From the NCBI GenBank assembly GCA_963971225.1, contig OZ020269.1, positions 83,366,450 to 83,430,449 of the forward strand: DNA of 64,000 nt, given 5' to 3'. Below are positions 22,090-35,263 of this stretch, one piece after another (within the stretch, counting starts at the first letter, position 1; the number at the start of each line of letters is the position of its first letter). A program made the translations under genes and the position numbers. This DNA is from Melieria omissa (taxonomy: Eukaryota; Arthropoda; Insecta; Diptera; Ulidiidae). Under the pieces are notes generated by a model that was given only the letters and a program-made list of their open reading frames with translations, was not told the origin of the DNA and searched no databases.

Positions 22090-23189
22090 TTTTCCCGAAG
22101 GGAAAAGGAACACTATGCAAATGAAAAGATAAAATAGAGTTGAATGTAAACAATGCTGAGTGCTCAGTGACTAAAATCGTATTGCGTTGTGCTTTTGATA
22201 AATGGAAAAATGTCAGATGACACGTGTACCTCGCCTTGGATCTCTTTCTGACAACTTTGCCACCTTCCGCCATAGACAGGTTGAGGAGCGGGTTGCAGGG
22301 CGATACATTTTGGTCCCTTGGGTGGATACACCTCCTGCAATTCCTCCTACACAGCTTTTGAATTCGAGCACTTTTTATGTGAGTTGACTTAACGCTCAAT
22401 AAAATTGTTGCGAGCGCCTTCTCGTCATCGGCCTCAAACCTTTGTTCACCTCTGCATTCTCTTTCTTCAGCTTGCTTGAGGGGTCAATCATGGGTACTAC
22501 CTAGGAATTATAGTTATTCTCATCTACATAATTATTCACTTTGAAAATTCGACGCACTCATTTTGATTTTTTATTTAATTTATATATTTAAAAATACATT
22601 TAAAAAGTCAATTTATTAAAACAAATTTAAATGTGTAAATTGTAAATTTAATTGTGTTAAAAGTGTGAGAAATTCATATTTTAGTTCATTGCGAGTTGTA
22701 CGAAAAAAGGCACTGAAAAGAGTATAAAAAGAAGTACGAAAAGTAGTCGTTTTACTTATATTTTTGGCTCGAATTCGGGGGAAAAATTATATGAAAATCT
22801 GGACTTATTTACCCTCTGAAAAGATATCTAATGAAAAATTATGTTAAAAACGTAATTAAAAGTAGATATCAAAATCTAAATTTGTAGCTTTTGTAGACAG
22901 AGAAAAAAAGTAGAATTGGAAATAATATTGAAGAGGTGATTGATTTTCTAACTCTTAAAATGGAGATAAAATGCATAAAAGTATTACGAAATAGTAAAAA
23001 GTAGTAAAACTTGAATATCTCTTCGAAAATATGAGGTAAACTTATATTGAGGAACGTACCTAGAACTCTTTGCTCTTAAAAACAGTGGAGAAAGTTAATA
23101 TCGGAAAAAGAACTAACCTTTGGAGAACACACCTATGTTTTCAATCATTCAGAACACTTTCTCACCTGTTTACTTTTGATCCCCTATAA
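22090..23189. other. AT-rich single-copy DNA
   Basis: A 110-codon minus-strand frame at 22067-22399 has no recognisable domain. Nothing else seen. Confidence 0.4.
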
Positions 23190-23340
23190 CACTGCACAAC
23201 ACAAAAAAAAAACAAGGTTCTGACAACGGATTCTGATAGATGGATCAAAAATAAATATACGTGTCGGCGTTTTGAAAGTTTACGTCTGAATTTTTTTTTA
23301 GGGGCGGTCAAAGTTTTCCCCTTTTTGCACTTTCATACGG
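23190..23340 (+). mobile_element. Left-end fragment of CACTGCACAACA element
   Basis: CCTATAA|CACTGCACAACA at 23183-23201 matches the left end of the large palindromic element at 39092 (CTATAA|CACTGCACAACA), including the TAA outside. No right end was found downstream, so this is a truncated or diverged copy. Confidence 0.4.
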
Positions 23341-24786
23341 TGAATCGGCATACGAAACCCATGTAACCTTACATTTTAGGTATATGATGTGTTCAGCAAT
23401 TTGGTGTAAAACACTACGGGAAACATTTTTGTGAAACATTTTAACCCTGTAGAACCTATTTTTAAGGGTCAATTTGATCCTTTTTTCTAAAATGCCAAAA
23501 ATGTCCTGTAAACCAGGACTTTTTAAGGACAAAATGTACCACAAATATATTCGCCATAAAATTCTACTACAGGTCTCTGAATACATCAAAGCTCAGAAAT
23601 TAACTTGAACGCCAGAATTAAGCCAAAGCTGAAAATGTGTTTAAGTGTTTGTTTCGTATTTGATCAAAATTGGTACTAAAATGTCCTACAAAACTTGCAC
23701 GTGGAATAGCAGAGAGAAGGGCAACCAATATTCCAAAAAACAATGGAAGGGGAGAGTTGAAGGGACATTAGGCGAGCATAATATTCTCTATCCACCGCTT
23801 GTGGCAACAAAAAAAATTCTTTTACAACCATTACATATAAAACTTGGTGTGGTAAACAATTTCGTTAAGTGCTTGGATAGTAATAATTTATTATTATTTT
23901 TATAAAAAGTTTTTTATTATATTTAAAATTTTTTTTACTTTTTTAATATTAAATACATATATTTTAATAGACAGCCAACAGGATGCACCTGATTTTTTTA
24001 CATTATAAACATATATGTAGTTTAGCAGTCTGTTAGCGCCTGTTTGCAGTCGGCTGCGGAGCTCAACATGTGCGCGTCAGTATCCTTTTTCAAGTCATTT
24101 ATCATTGATGTATGCTTCTTATGTCCTTTGTGTGTGTGCAAGTCCACACATTAAGTCATTTTAGTGCAGGTCCCCGTAATACGATCGTCATGCCACACTT
24201 GTTTACTTCCTGTTGCGCGCGCAGCGGATGCTTGGACAGTCCTCGAGCATCCCAGGAGCATTGCATCACTTAAGCGTCGAGTTGTTGCTGATAGCCGAGG
24301 CAAACATCCGCGTCTAATGTAAGAAGGCAGCTTGGAAGTCGTTTCTAGCAGGTGAGTGCGTCTACAAACACTTTGCAAGGATAATAAACAAAGGACTTGG
24401 ACTGACATAAATGCGACTGCTAAATAGAGCAAACACTAAAAAAGTGAAATGACCAGAATGGAGGTCAGATTTCGAGCAGATTTTCGGCTGGTCCTTTCTA
24501 ACAGGTGAATTTTTTCAACACACTGAATTTGTTGACTAAACGTTTACTTTAATTAAAAAAAACACAGAAATTATAAGAACAAAGACAGCTGCCTTCGGGC
24601 AATGCTTTCTCTTCATCACTTGCTCCCCAAATCAAATATTATATACCAACCATCCATAGATATAAACAAAAATTCAAATCCACTGTCGCTTCCACAACTG
24701 CGTCGACTGCATTTTCGTCTAAATTTAATGCGTCTTGGCGGCAGATTGACTCACACTTAACGCGTTGCGCTATTTTTGTCAGCAAT
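23341..24786. other. Single-copy DNA, no gene seen
   Basis: Short open frames only. Contains further AAGGAT motifs, for example CAAGGATAATAAACA at about 24375, nearly the same 15-mer as at 18111. Confidence 0.4.
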
Positions 24787-25095
24787 TCATTTTTTATCTA
24801 CTGGCAGCGACTCCCCTTCATTGGCCTCTTGAGCGAACCGCCCCGAGTGTTTCCCCTCCTCTATCGCAGTTGTAAAAACCCGCTTCAAGCACGCGTGCAA
24901 CCGCTGCAATTTCTCAAATATTGCTGCTCCCTCCCAGTCATTTGCCGCCTGCAATGACACTTCACTGGTGTCAGAAAGTTCACAAAATCCTCCGCCAACT
25001 GCGTCGCTTCCACTTTCAGTATCTTTGAATCTTGCGTTGGATTTGTTGGGCCGCATTTCCGCAGCTATCACCAACTGCAACTGAACAAATGACAT
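24787..25095 (-). CDS. Weak candidate small protein, unknown function
   Basis: A 102-residue minus-strand frame starting MSFVQLQLVIAAEM. The chosen ATG (25093-25095) has A at -3 and follows an (ACA)n leader, a common insect 5'-UTR style; an upstream in-frame Met at 25134 would add 13 residues, mostly Thr from that repeat. The segment is GC-richer than its surroundings. The protein is acidic and hydrophilic, with no signal peptide, membrane segment or motif I recognise. There is no evidence of splicing or a poly(A) site. It could equally be a chance frame or part of an exon. Confidence 0.2.
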   Translation of the reverse strand: MSFVQLQLVIAAEMRPNKSNARFKDTESGSDAVGGGFCELSDTSEVSLQAANDWEGAAIFEKLQRLHACLKRVFTTAIEEGKHSGRFAQEANEGESLPVDKK

Positions 25096-25139
25096 CGTGG
25101 TTGTTGTTGTTGTTGCGTGCGCCAACAGATGCACGTCGC

Positions 25140-25582
25140 ATTCCGCCTAATTGTCACACCGCATCACTTCACGATTTTCGTTTTTTTTGTTTTTTTTTAA
25201 GCATTCATTTATGTGTCTGCGTGGATTCAGTTTTGGGCGGCGGCACATTTGCTGCGTAGCACATTTTCGACGACTGAACTTTCACCTTGACTGTGTGACA
25301 GCCAGCATGTGCAACACGCTGGCAGTTAGAGCGACTCATGAAATATTTAGTTGTTGGGTTGCATTGCTGAGCAAATGGAACTATTGACTTGTCGGCTGTT
25401 GAGGTCCTGCGGCGCAGATGGTTTTCGAAAGTAAAATTTAAATAAAAAAAAACAACTTAAAGTTGAAAGGTGGAGTTAGACACATGTACAGGGTGCTCCA
25501 ATGAAGAGGAGTAATCAAATGATGAGGTTTTTTGTGACTGTTAAAAAGTTTGTGCTGTTCAAACAAACCAAAACTGGGCATA
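25140..25582. other. Single-copy DNA
   Basis: Open frames at 25032-25387 overlap on several frames with no domain. Nothing called. Confidence 0.4.
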
Positions 25583-25640
25583 GATTGCTGTGGCTCAGTG
25601 ATTAGTTCATTGGATTAAAGGGTCGTCGGTTCGACTTTCA
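25583..25640 (+). mobile_element. tRNA-like SINE head
   Basis: TGTGGCTCAGTGATTAGTTC gives an A box, and GGTTCGACTTTC about 27 bp after it gives a B box. It looks like the 5' part of a tRNA-derived SINE without a recognisable body. The predicted arms do not form a convincing tRNA. Confidence 0.4.
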
Positions 25641-28600
25641 TAAAAAACAGTTTCTTTCGGCAGCAAAACAATGGGGAATAAACAATTCAGGAGATTTGTT
25701 TTCTTTTGAACTTCAAGTTATAATATGGACTCGTATACAGATGGAAACATGCAGACAATATTAATCTTTTCGTCAACTAACAACCAAAACCAACCCAACC
25801 ATTGAAATTCTTCATTATATTCGAATCGAAAAGGTAGAGCTAAATATTCAAATAGTTTGAGTCTTCCAAATGGTCAGATTTTAAAAATTATTCAAAATTT
25901 CGAAATAGATCGAAAATCCGCAAAATCTGGATATATTTTGGACAAATGAAAAATTCCAATTTAAATGTTCAATCCCAAAAATCTTAAACTCCAAGTCCCT
26001 AACAACTCAAGTTGTCAGCAACAACAATAATCCAATCAAATAAAATAGTTTGCTACCGTTGAAGGCATTCGCACAGTTTTCGAATTGACAAAATATAGCT
26101 GAAAGTGATTGAAAAAAATATCAAATGTTTTCCGAGTGATACCATCTCACACTCAATCGAAGTAAGTGGTTCGCTTTCATTCATTCCTCCACAATAGACA
26201 AGCCACCTACACCTGAAATCGCGATAAAACTAACAAAGAAATAATTTTTTGACATTTTAGCTCCACTCTCAACATTCAAACCTGTTCAATCTAGCGCTGA
26301 CAGACAACTTCTATCCATTGTTTTGTGCCTGAAAATGAGCAAACATATCAAATGTCCTTTGTGCATAGATCACACAATCACTGCAACAAGTCTATCAGAG
26401 ATCTGGCGATCTGAACTATTAAACATTTGCAGTGCTGACAACGTAACCTCGTCCAAATTCTCAGTTGAATTCGAACGGAAGCAGTTCCCACATTGTGCGC
26501 GGCAATGGCGATATGCAGATAAGAAGAGCTCCCGCACACGTTGCAGCCCGGCGATCTGCAACTCAAAAGTAATACCAGGAATTTTGCTGAAATTAATAGA
26601 GATTGCCCCTTCTGATGAAAATAGGAGCAGCAAAAAAAAACCAGCAGACACTGGCAAATGACATTTACAACTCAATTGTGCGGTTCAATAAGTTTCCCAG
26701 ACAACTTGACTGGACTAGGAGCTCCTTGCAAACAAGGATATGCGCAGGTCTTGCAGCATTGCAGTGGCCCAACAAGCAAAGGCTAAAGATTGAAATAAAC
26801 AACCGAACAGCCATAAAAAATTGCAAACTAGAAAACAAAAAATGGCTTAGAGAACGTAAAAAGTAGCCAAGCAAAATGCAGGCACCGACGGACCACTAAA
26901 CCACAAACAAATGCAACGAGGTTTTTCCTTTCAATCGCTGGACACTGCTTTGAAAATCTGCTTCGTCTTACTTGCAGCATTATTCTATTTTTTCCTTCGT
27001 CTCGCTGGATTTGCCGCTTGCTGTGCCATACAGCACTCAAAGGATCAATGCATCCTTTTTTCTGCTTGCTTCGAACCGATAGAATGAACTGTTTAATACT
27101 TTGCGATTTCGCAACATGTTCTCACAGAGGCTAACGATCGTCACAGGCTCCTAATCGATCGTCATACTGTCGTCCATATGCTGCCTGGGGCCATTTTCAA
27201 TTTCAATTTTTTCCTCAACCAACAGCAGACAATGAACAGCGGTGCGCTTTGTGTCCAGTTTCGGTGTCTTTGTCTGGATTTGGGGTGTTGATCTTCAGCT
27301 GATCGTCGAGCCCATTGAGCGTTTTCGCATGAGTTTCGGTTGTGGGAGAAGCACTGACTCGGGCAGAATTTTTGCCAATGCATCATTTATTTATTTTTTT
27401 TAATAAAATCCCATGCATCATTTTGACTGGAGTCGAAAGGTTGAGTTCATTAAATTAGTTGCAGATCAAATCAATTATTTGATGCTTAGATTGTTGTTGA
27501 GGAACGTCTTCATGAATGACGACAGTGTTAATGATCAGCTGCTCAAATGTCACTGTCAGCTGTTTAGCAAAGTAACAATCGTTTTGGAAAGGTTGAAGAT
27601 ATAAGAAGATTTAAACATGACTTGGTACGATTTAAAGGGTTCAAACGATCTTTATTTGACTTTCACTTTGGCTCTAAAGCTCTAAAAAGTAAACTCAACT
27701 TTAACCGAATGTATTGAAACAGATTGTTGAGCCATCGTTGAGCTGTACCAATAACAAAGATATCCATAGTTCCAAAGAGGATATTCGAACCCCTAAGTGT
27801 GTGTGCAATGCACAATGACTGCAATCAAGTGCAGAGACACTTTGACCACATTCACATTCAGAAAAAACTAAATATAACTCAAGCGGAAAGAGTGCCAGCA
27901 CTTCCGTTTCATGCCATAAACGACGCCAGAAGAAATCGAAAAAACGCGAAATCTCGCACACAAAGCATTTTGCTGACGTCTGCAATATGGCCAGTGGAAG
28001 GCACTTCTGTGCTGGCATATCCTGTCGTTGCAACCGAATAACTATCGTTCTTACGAATGTGAAAGTAAGTACGCTGCTGTGTGTGTGTGTGAGTGCGTGT
28101 GTGTACAAATCAAATCAAACGCAAATGCGACACAATTTTACGACACACATTCGACTCTATCGGAGGATGTGCGAGAACGAACGAAATACCGACCGGCTGG
28201 CAAACACTTTGATCCTTTGCAACAAATTAGTGTGGTGTTTGGCGTACGATTTCCGTAGCGGCACGTTGCGCGCTCAAGTGTCGCCGGCACAAATCAACAA
28301 CTAAATCATTGCGCGTCTCGTTCCACTTCACTCCACCGGCGGCCGGCAGCGGCCAATGCGAGCAAATGTGTTTTTTATGCGCCTTCATTGGCGTCAAGTG
28401 CTGCCTCGCGCTGATATCCTTGCAATGCTGCCGCTCCTGCTGCGCTGCGCTGCTTTGCGTCTAAGCGCTGGGCAGCTTTATTCGGCTTTCAGGCCACACC
28501 ATGTGCGGCGTTGTTTTTGGCGGCATAAATCGGCCGCCGCTCTTTGGTGGGTTTTTATTTTTATTTGTTCGCCTTGTTTTTATATTCGTACTTTCATCCA

Positions 28601-29230
28601 TGCGAGAAACATTTCGTTTGCTTATGTCTACTTTAGCTTTATGTGTGCTCTCATTTGATTTTTCCATTCCTTTCCCCTCCCTCTGTTCCTCGCTCCTTCC
28701 ATTGCAGTCTTTTGTTGCTTTTGGTTTTTTGTTTCGAAAGCATTTTGTTTATATTCACCTCTGACACTTTGGTGCGTGTGCTGTATTTAAAAGGATATCT
28801 AAGTGAGATTTGTTGTCGTGTCCTTGCACTTTTGTTGCGCTTCGTTTTATTGGCTCCGCTCTTGGCGCACACGCGTAATAAAACCCAAATTATGCGCTTA
28901 TTTGGCGGTGTTATGGTTCTTGCAATTGTTGTTGTTATTCCGTTGCTCCCGACTTGGTGGTGCTTGATGGTGAATGGCACTTGCCACACTTTCAACGACC
29001 ACAGAGCCATCATGTAAGATAGTGTTTTCTTTGTTGTTGTTGTTGTTGTTATTCTTGTATCTTTTGCGCCCAATACAAGGAGGCGTTCTAACACAAGTGT
29101 TAATTTTATGCCGACATCTTTTCCATATGAGCAAACATTTCTCGCAACGAATTAACCGATTTGGATCACCAATTCGGGATTTCCTGGCGCGTACTTCAGT
29201 TTTTTTCTTTCAGACATTTATGGCTTAATA
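25641..29230. other. Single-copy DNA, no gene supported
   Basis: Many overlapping short frames on both strands (for example 26323-26661 and its antisense partner at 26370-26675), none with a recognisable domain. AAGGATATGCGC recurs at 26734-26745. (GT)n lies near 28077-28105 and (GTT)n near 29030-29050. GTGAAAGTAAGTAC at about 28060 resembles a splice donor but has no identifiable exon. Confidence 0.4.
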
Positions 29231-29887
29231 ATAGTGTATCTATGTTATTGTCTCTACAGCTACCATAGGGAAGGGCCAAAAGCCCCAACTGAATAATAAC
29301 TTTTTAGATGCTTCCCTTTCAAATAGCGATCAATGGAGCAACGATAGTATCGTTGAGTTTGGGAGATCTAAAATGAGCTCATATGCTGAGGTGCTCGCTG
29401 ATAAGGAAATATGCCTAATACTAGAAGTAGTATTGTTGCCATTGTTTCTAATATCTAAGCAGTATTGATGTTTAAGTGAAATCTCGACTTGTCCCGGAAC
29501 TCAAGATTAAATGTATTTGAATTACAGCTTCAGGCAAACTTCGTATGGTAAACGCTTCTCGCTGGTCATTGGTCATTGAGTCACAGGCAGAAAGATTGGG
29601 CATGCCCCATCAACCCAACTTTTGCAGCCAAAAGCACGTAAACGGAACCGTTCTTCATTATCTTTAAAGCTACCCTAAGGTCTCAAATGTTTTAAGCTCT
29701 GGTAAACCTTTTCGAAGTGATATGGGTGAACACTCCGACATTGAGCAAAGACATAACTACACCTTTTAAGCACAGAGAAATCTTAAGACCCCTAAGGACT
29801 GCCTGATACCTGTAGTATTCTTTGGTAGAAATTTGGAATTCAGGTTCCCCACGCGTGAAAAATGTATAATTCGGAGTAAATGCTGGG
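29231..29887. other. Probable upstream remains of the LINE
   Basis: No domain can be read, but the sequence leads directly into the RNase H start at 29888 and is likely decayed reverse-transcriptase-to-RNase-H linker. At about 29548, GTAAACGCTTCTCGCTGG echoes the SINE end near 8000. Confidence 0.3.
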
Positions 29888-30680
29888 GGACCTGACGGAC
29901 ATTTTCTTCACTGACGGCTCCAAGACCGATAGAGGTATTGGAGCTGAATGGGACCTTAATGAGAGTGTCAACTGTTCCTATTCTTAGGGAGGACTTCAAG
30001 TCGGTGGTCTTCGCAATTCTGAAGGTAACGGAATGGATAATCAAGAAGAAATGGCACGGAAAACGTGTAGAAGTCTGTAGTGACAGTCAGGCCTTGAAGA
30101 ACGCGCGAATGACTTCCAAAAATTGTCCAAGAATGTAAGATGAAGCTTAGGGCGGTTGCGCGACATAATAAGCTCATAACTAGTCTGGGTTCCTGGACAC
30201 TGTGGTGTTCAAGGTAACGGAACTGTCGATAAATTGGCTAACCGTGAATTTTGGAGCACATCCTTGAGATCAGAATCAATAATCGGCACCAACCTAGCAA
30301 ACACCCTAGGCTGGATAAGATCCTATGTAAACAGCTTACATCGATTGTTAGTCTAGTTTGGGAAGTTGCAAGACTACCAAGTGCTTTGTGTTAGGTCTGA
30401 GCAGGAAGGCAACGGCATTCCTTTTAAATTTGAGAAGGAAAGAGTCGCCCGATCGTCGGACTTATCACAGAAAACAATCCTTGGGACCAATATATGGCCA
30501 CTTGCGCCTCTTGTCTGGAGAAGATAGACAGCACAGATCACTTTCTCTGTGCATGTTCCGTCTTGGCTAAACCAAGATTGCGCATTTTGGATTCTGATGT
30601 TATGAGAATGGACGAGGTCTATTCTCTTACTCTGAGCAATCTTCGAGAAAAAAATCATGAAACTCGTGCAGGATGACTTG
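29888..30680 (+). pseudogene. Decayed LINE RNase H and C-terminal region
   Basis: The domain begins DIFFTDGSKTDRGIGAEW, the RNase H start with its first catalytic Asp. VWVPGHCGVQGNGTVDKLAN at about 30186 is the last RNase H block. From 30494 a third frame gives CASCLEKIDSTDHFLCACSV, the terminal Cys/His knuckle, ending near 30676. The blocks lie in different frames with stops between them, so the copy is dead. The protein is 5'-truncated with no reverse transcriptase recognisable. It belongs to the RNase H-bearing LINE groups (I, LOA or R1-related). Confidence 0.75.
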
Positions 30681-30922
30681 TAGTATGGGGACTTTCCTAC
30701 TACCTTCTTTATTTAACCACACCTCACTCTCCTCTATCAACCTTTTCCTCTCGAGTATTGAAAACAATGGGCTATCTAGCCTGAGTGCTTGAGAAATTGG
30801 ACCCTCTAGGGTTCACTTTCTCGCGCTTCCCTCATATCTAATTCAGACGTTTTAAAAGAAATTATGTGAATGTGACTCTTTTAGACTAGCGATTCCCATA
30901 CTAGCGATTCCCATACTTAGTA
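30681..30922. other. Spacer with a 17-bp tandem duplication
   Basis: ACTAGCGATTCCCATA is repeated directly at about 30887-30919. Otherwise nothing. Confidence 0.5.
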
Positions 30923-31380
30923 CAGTCGACTCCGGTTAGCTCCAAGTCGATTTTTTTTTTTGGCCTTTCAGTTAAGCAAACTCCGGTTGGAATTCCGGAT
31001 GAGTGAAAAGAAAAGACATTCTAGACTAATTCTGAAATTTTCTAATGTCGTTGCATTTCCAATATCAAACACGCCAACTAACGAAATCAGCTGATCCACT
31101 TATCAGGGATATAATAATACGGCCAAAGATTTTCTTTTAATTATGAAATATGGCACACAATTGTTTTACTTAGGCGAAGTTGAAATAGAGTAATTTTATG
31201 TTTTGGACCCAAAATCTTCTTTCACATAACCGAATTTTTCAGTTGTGCAAAGTTTCAGCTAAACGAACTAATTTTTAGGAGAAATAACAAATAAAAATGG
31301 GACCTGAACTTCTATTTTAGTAAAGCGGATTTTTCAGTTAAGATTTAAGGGTTTTCAGTAAAGGTTTCTCATAGCCAACT
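30923..31380. mobile_element. Possible pogo/Tigger-like element remnant
   Basis: TA|CAGTCGACTCCGGTTAGCTCC at 30921 resembles the start of pogo-type transposons (TA target, CAGT start, GCTTAGCT-like repeats). Subterminal motifs TTTCAGTTAAGC, TTTCAGCTAAACG and TTTCAGTTAAG recur inside. No clear right terminus or transposase was found. Tentative. Confidence 0.3.
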
Positions 31381-33749
31381 TCACTAATTTTAATATTTTG
31401 TAAACAATTGTTTACTTATAAATATTTGCTGATTATTTGAATTTCTTATTATGAAAAGTGGTCGTTTTCGACTGAAATGTTTTTATTGAGTGTAAATAAT
31501 GTGCAATATTTAGACAATTTAATTAACATTTAAATTGCTCTATGAGGCACTTTCGCCGTGCCAGTCGCTTAAATTTCGATTAATTTGGTGACATAAATTG
31601 GCGATAAGCGGCCTTCTTCCGCTCGGGTTCGCAGTGGCGCCGCGTTCGCTGCAGCGACAATAAATGCACTCAACATTGGAGGAGAGCAAAAAGCAAAGAT
31701 TATTTTCGACTTTGTGTGCAAATAGCCGGTTGCGGTGGCTTATCGCGTCGATAACCCGAAAGTGTTCAAATGTTATTTAAAATTGAAACAAAATTACAAA
31801 CAAAAGTCGCAACGGCGCCGCCAGAAGGGGAAATCCACCACAAAGAAACGTAAACAATTACAATGCATCCAAATAAACGAACGAACGAGTGACACTGGCG
31901 GTTCAAAGTTCAACCATGCCCCAAAGTAAACAACAACCCAACCAAAGTGATGCATTAAGGTGGAATTTTAATGTTTTCCTGGCAACACTGACCTGATGTG
32001 CAGCCAAGTTTTGGTGCTGCAGTTAATTCATTACTGATGGCTTCATAAATCGATGTTTTTCACATTTGTCAGCGCGAAAATTGCTTTCCCTCGCTGCGCT
32101 TTGAACTTGGCCTCCAATTTGTTGGTGCAATATCAGCGGCAGTCGAGTCGGTTGTCTAAGCGTGGCCGGCAGCGCTGCTTTGTTTCGCCTCATCACCGAA
32201 TCAGGCGGAGCAATTTCGCTGCGTTATCGCTTGGTGGCGCCTAACAATGCAATTCAACTGCAAGTCGAGCGTTTGCTGATGGACGCCAAGACCGACTGTC
32301 AACTTCGAGTGTTGACATTGAAATTTACACGCGATGAGTGTTGTTTATGCGCCAAAGTTGTCATGGCTGCTCGGTCGCAGTTGTGCACTGTGCGTAATCA
32401 AAATGTCAATGCGGTGCCTCAACTTGATTTAGCTGAGTGCAGTCTTGTGGATGCATTAGTTGCTTAATGGAAAGGCTCGTAAATTGCATCACACAACTAT
32501 TCGAGGAAACTTTAAACTTGTCGTAAATTAGTTTCGGATTAGTTGGGTCTTCTGAGTGGTGTAGCTATACAAACAAAACTCGCAATAGGAAAGGACATTT
32601 AGTCTTCTAGACTATGAGATACCAAAGCCACACATGTAGGACATTCTAGCTGAAGTTTAATTATGAAGAACCGGGTTAAATGGGGAAGGCTTTGTTAGAG
32701 CTCCTAGAAAAGTGGACAAGAAACAAGCTTAAGGATCAGATGCCAAATTGGTTTACGCATCCTCCTAGTTGGAGACTCTTATACAATTAAAATGAGTCTA
32801 CAATTAGTCCCAACTCAATGTGATTCAACCTACCCTGCAATGACCTAATCCATTCTTCTACCACTAGAGGCAAACATCTGTTAAGGACACTACGGTCTAG
32901 GATCAACCAAATTCGACACATGTGGCTGATTCTGGGTGCCAACCGCTCGGTAGCGAGAGATCAAAGCGATTAGGCAGCAATTCGACTCAAAAACCATACC
33001 ACTTGAAATTATGTGCAATCTTGCGCAAAAGGATACTGTTTAATGCTTGAGGCTACTGCACAATTATGGCACAGGATAATATAGGATTAGAGAAATTAGA
33101 AAGTTACATAAAAGCAGCGAATTATTGTGTGTCGCCGAGTGACCATTAGAAGATCGAACACAATGAACAAGGATGCACTGCAGTACATACAAAAACGATA
33201 TAACTATACACGTGTTATTCAATTGAAGTGGTGGATGCCTTAAGTAGCCATGAAAAATCTAGCACCACATGAGCTCAAATTGAATCTCACTCAATTTATT
33301 TGGCTCGCCGACGATTTCGTGGGGAGTATAGAAGTTTTTTTTCGGTAATTAGAAAATTTCCGTTTGTGTGCTGTTTTTGATTGCAACAAAGTATGCTTGT
33401 TATGGGCTTCCTTGTTGTTGTAAAAGAAAAAATTCTGCTATTGATAGCATAGCGATTGATATGTAAGCTGACACTTTTTGACCAAACGTGCACCCAAGAC
33501 TTCCGGTTAGAAAGTCTGGTGCGGAAATTATAAAAGCAGATGGGGAGGAAAGCGGACTAGATATGCTGAGTGCGTTTCTTTTTGGAGAACAAAAATGTAA
33601 TAATATTAAAATATATTTATTTGATAATATTTTATACCTTAATTGGTGTTGCAGTTATTCTTAGTGTTACATAACCTATTAAAGTTTGCATATATATTGT
33701 TTAGTTTATTTTAGTCAATGGATTACAATCCTTACAGACTAGAAAGAAT
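31381..33749. other. Single-copy DNA, no gene supported
   Basis: Open frames at 31735-32467 and 33296-33493 have no recognised domain. The stretch 32720-33000 has mixed base use that could be an old retroelement, but I cannot place it. Confidence 0.4.
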
Positions 33750-34560
33750 AAAGGCATATGTTACGTTATCTCCGAATACTTAAAACATCTTAATTTGGAA
33801 TAAATAACCTTAGGTTAAATTGAGTCAAATTCCGTTAGAATATTTATGTCCTTTAAGATTTGATTACATTAAATTAGATTGAATCTGGACAACTTGAGTT
33901 AGGTTCGCTTTGGTTGTAGATTTGGTCGGTTAAATAAATTGCATTAATTAATTTAGGTTAGTTAGGACACTGTTGATTAAGTTATCACAGTTAAGTAAGT
34001 TTAAGTACAACATAAAATAAAATAAAATAAAATAAAATAAAATAAAATAAAATAAAATAAAATAAAATAAAATAAAATAAAATAAAATAGACTTATCTGA
34101 GATTAAATTGAAGTCATTTGGTTTAAAGAAAATAGATAAAATTAGGCAAAGTTGGGACTTCTTTGGTAGGGTATGGAATTAATGGTTCAGCAAAAGATAG
34201 GTTAAGTTAACTTAGTTAAGGTTAGTAAAGTTAACTCGGTGCTGGTTAGTCAAATGAGAGTTTATACAGAAAAGGTTAGGTTAGGATAAGTTAGAGAAAG
34301 TGGCAGGAAATCAATACAGATACATATAAATGGAACAAATAGCGATATGTTATGTTAGGTTAAGTTAGAAGAAAAGTTAATTTTCAGGTTGAAGATGGGT
34401 ATCTTCATAGATACTGATCGATTATTAAATGAGTTCTGAATTATAGATTAAGTTACTTAACATACTAATAGATATTGATGAATTATTTAAAGTTAGGTAA
34501 GGTTAAGTTAAGCCAAATCGCATTAGAAATTTTCATAGATTCTGAGGTATTAGTTAAAGA
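33750..34560. repeat. Degenerate GGTTA/GTTAAG-rich tract
   Basis: Repeated words such as GGTTAAGTTAG, GTTAGGTTAAG, AGGTAAGGTTAAG and TTAGGATAAGTTAG occur every few tens of bases. The theme resumes at 35060-35210 and 35575-35650. It looks like an eroded TTAGG/TTAAG-type minisatellite interrupted by insertions. Confidence 0.5.
34013..34088. repeat. (AAAAT)n microsatellite
   Basis: About 15 perfect pentamers, the same unit and strand as the core of the 16-kb array. Confidence 0.95.
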
Positions 34561-34574
34561 GAGGTTATTTCAAT

Positions 34575-34867
34575 TCGATTTTAATTTTCAAGGACCTTTT
34601 TATATAATTTTTTTACAAATAGAAAAAAATAATTTTTATTCAAATTCTTGAGCCTATCTTCTTTCATTTGATACACATATCGCCATATTCTAACGAGGTT
34701 ATTACTTAAATATTTTTTTAATTTTTTATAACCTTCATAAATTTGAGGTCCTTTTAAAAGGACAAAGGATGTAGAAATTAAAAACTGAATACGCAGTATT
34801 ACGGTGTTTGGTCTCTAGTTTCATGCTCATACGGGCTTTTTCCGGTGTGAAAATGCTGTCGCACAGT
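34575..34867 (+). mobile_element. Right half of the CACTGTG long-inverted-repeat element
   Basis: Aligns with the right arm of 50621-51543 through CTTTCATTTGATACACATATCG, GTCCTTTTAAAAGGACAAAGG, CTGAATACGCAGTATTAC, TTTGGTCTCTAGTTTCA and the terminal GTGAAAATGCTGTCGCACAG. The left arm is missing. Confidence 0.8.
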
Positions 34868-35263
34868 TTAACCGGTATCCATTCATATGTGGGACCATCA
34901 CAGGTTAAAACCATCTTTTGCCTGAAGATTTACTGAAGTAAATCATCTAATCGCTTGTCATAAACCTATTTCGTCGAACTTTATTCTACTAACTTTTTGA
35001 AAAGTTATTTTAAGCAGATCGTTTGTTCATAACTTAGTCTCTTTCATAAATGGTTACAAACATTGCAAGTGAGGTTAGGTTGGGTAGAAATATTCTAAAA
35101 GTATTTGAATTAGTAAGAATTTGAATTAAATATTCAAGAATAGGAAAGGTTGGGTTAAGTTGTGATAACATTAGGAAAAGTTAGATTAAGTTTGATTAGA
35201 TTATAAGTACTTTGGTTATATTAAAAGAGGTGTGTATTACAAAAGGACCGCTTGGACGACTAC

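Noticed and set aside
26323..26661. 112-codon plus-strand frame with CPLC and several Cys/His
   Set aside because: Spacing does not fit a THAP, C2H2 or RING motif, and a comparable antisense frame covers the same DNA.
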